Of a stretch of DNA of 50,202 bases, positions 45,301 through 50,202 are shown piece after piece. The notes under the pieces were generated by a model that had not been told where the DNA came from, made no database searches, and saw nothing but the letters and a program-made list of their open reading frames with translations. The DNA lies in IMG/VR virus record IMGVR_UViG_3300049846_002441, positions 1 to 50,202 of that record, one strand, 5' to 3'. Position numbers and translations under genes: made by a program. This stretch comes from a virus. Every line of letters begins with the position of its first letter. Position 1 is the first letter of the stretch.

Positions 45301-47989
45301 AACGACGATCCGGGAGTTCAAGGAGAAGTTTCGCGAGTGGATCGATCAAGGTGCGCCGCGGCCGCCGCGCGACTACGCCGCTGAGATCGCGAAGCGTCGC
45401 GCGAAGGAATTCGAGGATCGGGGCTTTACTGAGGCCGACGCCGACGTCGCATTTGAGTTTGCGGCGCGCCTTAAGCACGCCAAGACCGAGAAGCAGTTCG
45501 CGAGGCTTCTTGAGTTGATCCCGGAATTTCAGGGCAGCGAGATCCGCGCGGTCGGCAAGATTCTTGGTGTCGAAATCCCGAAAGGAATGACCGCCGGTGC
45601 TGCGCTGTTGAAGATCAAGGAATCCGTGAACTTCAAGAACATCAAAGAGCGCGGGCCGATGACGATGTTCTCTGGCCCCGTGACACCGGAGATGCTGAAG
45701 CGCTTGGGTGAGATTTTGTTTGGCGGGCGCGCGGAGTGGATGAGGCATTTCGCGGAGAATGCCAAGATTTTCTCGACCGTTGCCAAGCCTGGCGAGGGGT
45801 TGAAGCGGCTCTGGCGCGGCAGCACATCGATGGGCCGCGCGGTGTTCTATTCGGCGGACGGGCGCGCGCGCGGCGCAGCTAAGCAGTTGAAGTCGAAGAC
45901 GTTGGAAGAGGTCGCCGATATGTTCCACGCCCCGGCCGGGAGCTCGAAGGCGGTTTCGCAGACCTACGAAGAGGCGGTGCAGGAAAAGGTCACGACCGCG
46001 ATGAACGACCTTTCGGAGATCCTGGAGCCGTTTCTCGCGGACAACGCGGCGCTCGAGCAGATCACGCGGATGGTGCAGTCCGGTGCCGGCGACCAACGAT
46101 CGGCGATGGGGAAGGCTGCGGCGGCCGTCCGGAAGGCGCTCCAAGACGAGCTCAAATACCTCAAAGAGGCCGGGGTCGAGATTGGTAACGTTCGGTCTGG
46201 TTATTTCCCGCGCGAGTTCGAGGACATGGCGGTGATGCGCAATCCTGAGGGCTTCCGGAAGGCGGTCGCGAAGGAGTACCGCATGACCGGGCTGGGCGCT
46301 GAAGAGGCGAATGCAGCAGCGGACGCGTTGCTTGACTCGGTGCTGCTCGGCGGCGCCGGTGCGGGCGTCTTCCGCGGTGGCGATGCCGGTGCGCGGCCGG
46401 CGTTCACTGCCGGGCGCGTGTTCGAGAAGGGGGCCGACGCGCGGCTGCGCGAGTTCTACATCCAGGATCCGGTTCGCGTTCTGGGTCAGTACTTCCATCG
46501 ATCGGCGCGCCGCGCTGAGGCGGCCAGGCGGTTCGGAGACAAATGGGAGAAGTGGGCCAAGCTCGAGCATCAAGTGCGCGAGGAGGTTGGCCCGAAAGAT
46601 GCGAGTCACGCAATCGACGATATGCGCGCGCTCGGCATGGTCGCGACCGGCATGAGGACGCACAAGATCAGCCCACGGCTGGTGAACGCTTCCGCGTGGA
46701 TTCGGGCGTGGACCGGCCTCTCACTGCTGGAAAAGGTCAGCATCTCGTCGCTGCAGGAGTTGGTGATGCCCGGTGTTCGCTCGGGCAATTTACTCGATCA
46801 GTTCAAAGGACTCGCGAAGGCCGGCTCAGAGGCGGCGCAAATGATCGGCGGGGGCAAGTCCCGCCGCATCGAGTTCGCCGAGGATTTGGGCATCATCTAT
46901 TCGAACCTTGGCAACAACATCCACGTCGCCCGCTTCTTTGGCGACGACCCGGGCTCGGTCTTCCTGCAGAAAGCAACGCGCAACTTCTTCCGCAACGTCG
47001 GGCTCGAGCAGCTGACCAACGCCACGCGGGCGATCGGCGCCGACACGGCGCAGGTATTCGTCCGCCGGATGGCGCTCGACATCGGCAAGGAGTGGGGCCG
47101 GTTGCACTTGCGCGAGCTCGGGATCCCGAACGAGAAGCAGGCTTCGTTCAAGAAGTGGCTCGAGCAATGGGATGATATGATGCCCGGCGCCGAAGACCTT
47201 CGGGCGAAGGGCGGAAAGTACGACGAAAACACTCGCATGTACCGCACTGCAATTTTGCGGATGGTGAACCAGTCGGTGCAGAACCCGACGCCGGCAACGA
47301 AGCCGACGTGGGCATCACACCCGCTCGGCGCGATTGTATTCCAGCTGAACGCGTTCAACTACGCATTCACGAAGAATGTTCTCGCGCGCGCACACCGGCG
47401 CGGCAAAGAGGCGCTCACCAACACGGAATTGGAGGCGATCGAGCGGGCGAAGCTGGCCGTCACGACGGTTGCGCCGCTGTTGCTCCTGTCGGCGTTCGGT
47501 GTTGGGATCTCCGTCGAGCGCGATCGCATCTTCCGCAAGAAGCGCGAGCCATCGTCAGCGGACAAGGAGGAGATCTTCGACGGCGGGCCGACGCGCGGTG
47601 AGTTCGTTGAAGGCGTTAGGCACGCATCGCGCATCGGCGCTTTCGGCGGCGCCGATCCGTGGGTGAACTTCTTCACGCAGGCGAAGTATGACAAAGACCC
47701 CGCATCGGCGCTGACCGGTCCAGCTGTTGGCGCCGGGCTCAACCTACTGTCACTGACGCCAGAGTTGCTTTGGTGGAATAGCGACAAAACGAACACGACG
47801 GAGCGCGAGGCGGCGAAGTACGCCTACGACTTCGCGATCGAGCCCGCGGCGAACTTGATGCTCAACACCGTGTTTCCGCCGATGTTGCCGTCAGCGTTGG
47901 CGACGCAAGCGCTCGGCTCCGGCGATGTGCGCGAAGAGTTCGTGTCGGCCGTCGCGGGCAAAGAACAGAAGCAGGAGAAGTACTGGTGA
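42374..47989 (+). CDS. Giant ejection protein, T7 gp16-like, about 1,871 aa
   Basis: ATG 42374 overlaps the previous stop (ATGA); ATG 42356 is an alternative. N-terminal 330 residues contain hydrophobic Gly/Ala helices (LLTGVGGTVAGAVLDPSSLA, TALAGLIGGALPVGVD). Residues about 330-950 are Pro/Arg/Glu-rich, low in complexity and largely disordered. The C-terminal 900 residues are helical (EEVADMFHAPAGSSKAVSQT, KKWLEQWDDMMPGAEDLRAK) with one clear membrane-type helix (TTVAPLLLLSAFGVGI). I see no transglycosylase motif. Size and position match the largest core protein that forms the DNA-ejection channel. Confidence 0.8.
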   Translation: MSGSWETVYDPRQGPKLPPKPSDVIAEALGSAQFAPTSDSGDWETVARPTHYETPMGPARYVGDGLLEGVDANGAGFLEHISRLPANPVYSKGPHVGYDPARVGVWKASDINDSDLSRRFMVNLNEAAHVNSLGSAVAQRVARGAADAAGYGPEGDAAITKRLQGYEQEFQNLRPWYKADDPLQAITELLTGVGGTVAGAVLDPSSLAGGVGKNVIETFGRGAAANSVADVFTQLLNMDSGVQTEFNPQAEQYDPSTEDFTPTLDAQGRPLPQMQVRGYDPVQTALAGLIGGALPVGVDATFNKEAREQIAALVRAGVDQLRFRRGASSAAPPTPEEIDIVMRDPEIQRILEASGQANSPRADEFADRIAARKAAEGSRPAQTDVSEVSPKAVFDELERQRALKEQGGDGDIDAAFVPPGTPRQVPPAFTVDRAGAARPAQVQGAKARSETDPGLERAVERAGPRMLPAPGRAATNPMTDEAVGIAARQMDLRPEDATARLFQGDRVTEEPSAPGRLVGREEAPPMVAGAIEGQRQAKGAFDLAERQRERLVAGEPPERVRDTQAAGLERGVEPVRVTLDEGNPVKVLRTQVMRDRGGVETEFATVRRYDPRTDEFEPDSIEYQVPVKRLKEGKYTPEPRRAQDFSRRAEGPPAPEKPRMAGPGRPEREPAQTYRATEPDPNEQFPAAGEGRSPLPPQPERTTPPRYSTAEEVMRDFQARQKSQQRSAEFEREARASARYRDAKTSNTPKGTDDAGRWHVDEDGFVLSDKGGPILFAQHEQAAKWIINKGQRKPSDQNFELTNHPTAKAGVSVRETSRTPHPEEFKGKKGLGDEAPRGAAGERSEQSFKKEAGVEEPVRPADETQAPGPSRGEVAEAPTTARADEVSPKARREAPAESESVVTAADLAAEFEKKFGVDADSLTPKELAEAIYRTASMEKREKLMDKFLGSDDTPDMRTFAANTYREATGKQLSPGKTTIREFKEKFREWIDQGAPRPPRDYAAEIAKRRAKEFEDRGFTEADADVAFEFAARLKHAKTEKQFARLLELIPEFQGSEIRAVGKILGVEIPKGMTAGAALLKIKESVNFKNIKERGPMTMFSGPVTPEMLKRLGEILFGGRAEWMRHFAENAKIFSTVAKPGEGLKRLWRGSTSMGRAVFYSADGRARGAAKQLKSKTLEEVADMFHAPAGSSKAVSQTYEEAVQEKVTTAMNDLSEILEPFLADNAALEQITRMVQSGAGDQRSAMGKAAAAVRKALQDELKYLKEAGVEIGNVRSGYFPREFEDMAVMRNPEGFRKAVAKEYRMTGLGAEEANAAADALLDSVLLGGAGAGVFRGGDAGARPAFTAGRVFEKGADARLREFYIQDPVRVLGQYFHRSARRAEAARRFGDKWEKWAKLEHQVREEVGPKDASHAIDDMRALGMVATGMRTHKISPRLVNASAWIRAWTGLSLLEKVSISSLQELVMPGVRSGNLLDQFKGLAKAGSEAAQMIGGGKSRRIEFAEDLGIIYSNLGNNIHVARFFGDDPGSVFLQKATRNFFRNVGLEQLTNATRAIGADTAQVFVRRMALDIGKEWGRLHLRELGIPNEKQASFKKWLEQWDDMMPGAEDLRAKGGKYDENTRMYRTAILRMVNQSVQNPTPATKPTWASHPLGAIVFQLNAFNYAFTKNVLARAHRRGKEALTNTELEAIERAKLAVTTVAPLLLLSAFGVGISVERDRIFRKKREPSSADKEEIFDGGPTRGEFVEGVRHASRIGAFGGADPWVNFFTQAKYDKDPASALTGPAVGAGLNLLSLTPELLWWNSDKTNTTEREAAKYAYDFAIEPAANLMLNTVFPPMLPSALATQALGSGDVREEFVSAVAGKEQKQEKYW

Positions 47990-48546
47990 TCGATCGCACG
48001 GACACGAAGTACGTGATCGTCAGCGCGAGCGGCACCCCGCCGGCAATGGACTTCGGCGCGCAGAGGCTCGCTCTCTGGTACGAGGGGAAGCGATCACGCT
48101 TCTTTTGCCCGTGGCATTTTGTCATCCGCAGAAACGGCAAGGTCGAAGAGGGGCGGTCGGTGCAGTACCGTGGTGAGGCTCCGCACGGGTTCAAGGCGAT
48201 CTCACTCTCAGTATTGCTGGTCGGTGGCCAGAGTGAAGTGAAGTATTGCCGCCCATCACCCAACTATAGCAACGAACAGCGCGCTGCGCTCGAGTCGCTG
48301 CTGAGGCGCCTCAGCGCGCGCTACCCGGGCGTCAAAATCCTGGGATTGAGTCAGGTGCCGGGGGTGGAGATTCGATCAAATCCGGGATTTGATGTGGCGG
48401 CGTGGGCGTCTTCGCGAGACATTACTACCTCTAAAGAGAGCAGCGATGGAGCAACTAATCCCCCTCATTCCGGCACTGGCGCCGGTGTTCAACTTGGTGA
48501 TTTGGCCGATTTACAGGCATTTCATGGCGAAGATCGAAGCGCTTGA
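47986..48546 (+). CDS. Amidase_2-like protein (T7 lysozyme fold) lacking zinc ligands
   Basis: 186 aa from GTG 47986 (overlaps the previous stop). It aligns by eye with T7 lysozyme: WHFVIRRNGKVEEGRS, GEAPHGFKAISLSVLLVGG, then SNEQRAALESLLRRLSARYP and NPGFDVAAW. The three zinc ligands of T7 lysozyme (His17, His122, Cys130) fall on Ser13, Ser122 and Asn132, and the catalytic Tyr46 on Trp43. It should therefore not be an active zinc amidase. It may still bind cell wall or a host protein. The last 34 codons overlap the next gene. No other endolysin is recognised in the window. Confidence 0.75.
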   Translation: MIDRTDTKYVIVSASGTPPAMDFGAQRLALWYEGKRSRFFCPWHFVIRRNGKVEEGRSVQYRGEAPHGFKAISLSVLLVGGQSEVKYCRPSPNYSNEQRAALESLLRRLSARYPGVKILGLSQVPGVEIRSNPGFDVAAWASSRDITTSKESSDGATNPPHSGTGAGVQLGDLADLQAFHGEDRSA

Positions 48547-48670
48547 GGTGGAAAACCGGGCGCTTCGCGAGAGGTTGCAAGAGCTCGAGATGACACTCCA
48601 TACTGAGTTTTGCAGGCGCGAGACGTGTGACAAACTGACGTCCGAACTGCTGGCTGCAGCAAAAGGCTAA
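48446..48670 (+). CDS. Small membrane-associated coiled-coil protein, 74 aa
   Basis: ATG 48446 lies inside the amidase-like gene (101-bp overlap in another frame), with AGAGAG upstream. Residues 3-22 (QLIPLIPALAPVFNLVIWPI) are hydrophobic, and residues 28-50 (AKIEALEVENRALRERLQEL) form a coiled coil. Location in the lysis cassette suggests a holin-accessory or antiholin-type role, not proven. Confidence 0.65.
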   Translation: MEQLIPLIPALAPVFNLVIWPIYRHFMAKIEALEVENRALRERLQELEMTLHTEFCRRETCDKLTSELLAAAKG

Positions 48671-48682
48671 AGGAGATCTAAA

Positions 48683-49279
48683 ATGATTCGCAACACCTTG
48701 GTTTTAACCGTAGTCGCCCTCTCAGCGCTCGCACCGCTCGCCGCGCGCAGCGTGCAGATTGCCGAGCACCCCGAGCAGCGGATTGTAATGGCGCTGGAGG
48801 ACGGCATTCCGGCGGCAGTTGGTCAAGACTTGAAAGATATCACCCCGACGCCGAAGCCGGCGGTTGAGCCCGTAGACAAAACGTCGATCGCGCTCGGGCC
48901 GGCGTTTGACGCGCTTGTTGGTGTCTTCTTGACCTTCGGGTCGGGCATTGTTGGTTGGCTGTCTTGGTGGAAGCAGAAGTTGTTCAAGGCCGAGATGGAC
49001 ACGAAGCAACGAGAGCTTCTCCACGAGGGGATCAAGAACGGAATTCTCTATGCGGCCGAAAAGATCAAGCAGCGGGTCGGCTCCGGCATGAAGATCGATG
49101 TCGGCAACGAGATCATCGCGATCACAGGCCAGTATATGGTCGATAATTCCGCCAAAGTGCTGGGCTATTTCAAGCTGAACGGGCTCGACAAGGGTGATAT
49201 GACCGACCTTGTGACGGCGAACGCGGCAAAGCTCGGCATATCGCTCGACACGGGCAAGTTCGTCGGCGCGGCAGGTTGA
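48683..49279 (+). CDS. Holin-type membrane protein, 198 aa
   Basis: ATG 48683 after AAAGGAG. A hydrophobic start (MIRNTLVLTVVALSALAPLA) looks like a signal peptide or first membrane helix; a second helix follows (FDALVGVFLTFGSGIVGWLS), then a helical basic domain (MDTKQRELLHEGIKNGILYA, then AAKLGISLDTGKF). The layout resembles phage holins of the LLH group. It directly precedes the spanin genes, as expected in a lysis cassette. Confidence 0.62.
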   Translation: MIRNTLVLTVVALSALAPLAARSVQIAEHPEQRIVMALEDGIPAAVGQDLKDITPTPKPAVEPVDKTSIALGPAFDALVGVFLTFGSGIVGWLSWWKQKLFKAEMDTKQRELLHEGIKNGILYAAEKIKQRVGSGMKIDVGNEIIAITGQYMVDNSAKVLGYFKLNGLDKGDMTDLVTANAAKLGISLDTGKFVGAAG

Positions 49280-49280
49280 C

Positions 49281-49679
49281 ATGCAGTACGTCAAAATTGG
49301 CGGGCTTGTGATCGCCGGGCTGCTCGCCTGGTGGTTCTTCAGCTGGGCGACGTCGCAGATCCGGCGCGGCTATGAGGCCGACGCGCTACAGGCTGAGATT
49401 GACCGCAAGGCCGAGCTTGATGCGGCGGACGCGAAGGCGTACCAAGAAGGCCTCAACGACGGCGCGGCGTCGGCCAAGACCGTCGAGCGCATCAAGGTCG
49501 TCTACAAGAAGGTGCCAGTCCATGCTCAGAGCTCTGACAGTTGCAGCATTGACCCTCGCGCTATCGAGTTGCGGAACGCCGCGCGTCGAGAGGGTTACCG
49601 AGAAGCGGTGCCAGATCCCGGCGCATCTGGCTCTGACACCGACGGAGATGGCGCAACTCCCGCCGAAGCTCACCCTTGA
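49281..49679 (+). CDS. Rz: Inner-membrane spanin (Rz-like)
   Basis: 132 aa. N-terminal signal anchor (YVKIGGLVIAGLLAWWFFSW), then a charged periplasmic helix (RRGYEADALQAEIDRKAELD, AKTVERIKVVYKKVPVHA), the standard i-spanin plan. The o-spanin gene starts inside it in another frame. With that partner it fuses the inner and outer membranes in the last step of lysis of a Gram-negative cell. Confidence 0.82.
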   Translation: MQYVKIGGLVIAGLLAWWFFSWATSQIRRGYEADALQAEIDRKAELDAADAKAYQEGLNDGAASAKTVERIKVVYKKVPVHAQSSDSCSIDPRAIELRNAARREGYREAVPDPGASGSDTDGDGATPAEAHP

Positions 49680-49824
49680 GGACACCTGGGTCGCTGGGCT
49701 GAACGACGACCAGTATACGCTTGCGCTGATCGATAAGCTGGCGCGGTTGCAGGCGTGGGTTAAGACTCACTGCAACCAGGTTGTGTCGGCGCCGATCCGC
49801 AAGAAGTCGTTTTGGGACTTCTGA
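49522..49824 (+). CDS. Rz1: Outer-membrane lipoprotein spanin (Rz1-like)
   Basis: 100 aa from ATG 49522, embedded in the Rz-like gene in a different frame for 158 bp and extending past it. A lipoprotein signal is clear: MLRALTVAALTLALSSCG with lipobox LSSC. The mature part has a Pro-containing linker (ALTPTEMAQLPPKLTLED) and a final helix. The overlapping arrangement with an i-spanin is classical for Gram-negative phages. Confidence 0.85.
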   Translation: MLRALTVAALTLALSSCGTPRVERVTEKRCQIPAHLALTPTEMAQLPPKLTLEDTWVAGLNDDQYTLALIDKLARLQAWVKTHCNQVVSAPIRKKSFWDF

Positions 49825-50038
49825 CCCCAAGGCTGCCGAGCACCGCGGTAAGCACGACGTTTAGGGCCTCGGCCTCTCGTGCGGACAGGCGCCAGGCGTG
49901 ACGGTCGAACATCTCCCGAACGACGTCTTTTGCTTCATCAAATTCCATGTTTCCTCTCCATGTTGCGAGTCGAGTTCTCCGCCTGGTGTCGCCATCCGTC
50001 GCCTCACTCAGCCGCTTCTCAAGGTCTTCCAGTGTCAT
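49760..50038 (-). CDS. Hypothetical protein, 92 aa
   Basis: ATG 50038 overlaps the stop of the contig-spanning gene (ATGA). An inner ATG at 49948 has its own GGAGAGG site and would give 62 aa. The helical core (FDEAKDVVREMFDRHAWRLS, AREAEALNVVLTAVLGSLG) looks real. The last 21 codons run antisense to the Rz1 end. No family recognised. Last gene of the leftward operon. Confidence 0.65.
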   Translation of the reverse strand: MTLEDLEKRLSEATDGDTRRRTRLATWRGNMEFDEAKDVVREMFDRHAWRLSAREAEALNVVLTAVLGSLGVRSPKTTSCGSAPTQPGCSES

Positions 50039-50202
50039 TGGCTGGCCTCACGGGCTTTGCGGAGGTTGGCGAGGGCGGACTTTGCATCTTCTGTCGCCTT
50101 AACGGTCATAGGCGACCACCATCCGCCGCCGATTTCATCCTCTTGGTTGTTCTTCGTGTCGTGGGCTGCTCGCTTTATCAATTCATCAAGTGCAGCCTCA
50201 AC
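50035..50202 (-). CDS. Hypothetical protein, 3' part of the gene cut by the contig ends
   Basis: Same gene as at 1-292: codons 56-110 and the stop, ending LANLRKAREASQ. Bases 50076-50202 repeat the left end. The TGA at 50035-50037 overlaps the start of the 92-aa gene. Confidence 0.75.
   Translation of the reverse strand, partial: VEAALDELIKRAAHDTKNNQEDEIGGGWWSPMTVKATEDAKSALANLRKAREASQ
50076..50202. repeat. Terminal direct repeat, right copy
   Basis: Identical to bases 1-127, proving circularity of the assembled molecule. Confidence 0.97.

Noticed and set aside
44675-46663. 662-codon leftward open frame inside the giant ejection protein gene
   Set aside because: It is an antisense shadow of a GC-rich gene: no ribosome site, Arg/Leu/His-rich composition and no recognisable motif.
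1-50202. CRISPR array, retron, diversity-generating retroelement or tRNA cluster
   Set aside because: No spaced direct-repeat array, no reverse-transcriptase motif and no tRNA-like sequence were found on either strand.

Overview
The window is one complete phage genome written out linearly. Bases 1-127 and 50076-50202 are identical, so the real molecule is a circle (or a circularly permuted linear form) of 50,075 bp, and one small leftward gene is cut by the window edges. It is a temperate podovirus-type phage of a GC-rich Gram-negative host, most likely an alphaproteobacterium. The T7-like head, tail-tube and ejection proteins, the terminase and the Rz/Rz1 spanin pair show the virion type and Gram-negative host. 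The tyrosine integrase suggests lysogeny. A GapR-like protein, DnaA-like replication genes and TTAA-N7-TTAA (CtrA-like) boxes suggest an alphaproteobacterium. I see no RNA polymerase, DNA polymerase, primase, helicase or tRNA gene, so transcription and replication should depend heavily on the host. No lysogeny repressor is recognisable.

Layout. (1) 8743 leftward through position 1 to 49760: a leftward operon of mostly tiny overlapping genes. It holds a PD-(D/E)XK exonuclease, a DUF3850/ASCH-like protein, a Sak4-like RecA-fold ATPase, a Gp37/Gp68 (DUF5131) protein and the integrase. A rightward gene lies between the last two. Gene junctions here carry repeated 24-32 bp start and stop modules. 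(2) 8951-15586, rightward: a GapR/RMF/AT-hook fusion, RuvC-like resolvase, adhesin, capsid-staple-like protein, MT-A70 methylase, secreted glycine-rich protein and two DnaA-related replication proteins. (3) 15745-18402, rightward: three virion-type proteins between terminators. (4) 24730-18690, leftward: small genes in several transcription units, including RadC and a DUF3560-methyltransferase fusion, with shared leader motifs, TTAA boxes and terminators. (5) 24954-49824, rightward: a candidate small terminase, a cluster of small G-rich genes, tail fibre, TerL, portal, scaffold, major capsid, decoration, adaptor, nozzle, ejection proteins including one of about 1,871 residues, and the lysis genes.

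How it fits together. Exonuclease, Sak4-like ATPase and RuvC-like resolvase make a recombination set. The DnaA-like pair could recruit the host replisome. GC skew flips very sharply in the noncoding gap 25425-25732, which is the best origin candidate. Region 5 builds and packages the virion and ends in lysis genes whose amidase-like protein has lost all three zinc ligands. Function names come from motif recognition by eye. No database search was run.
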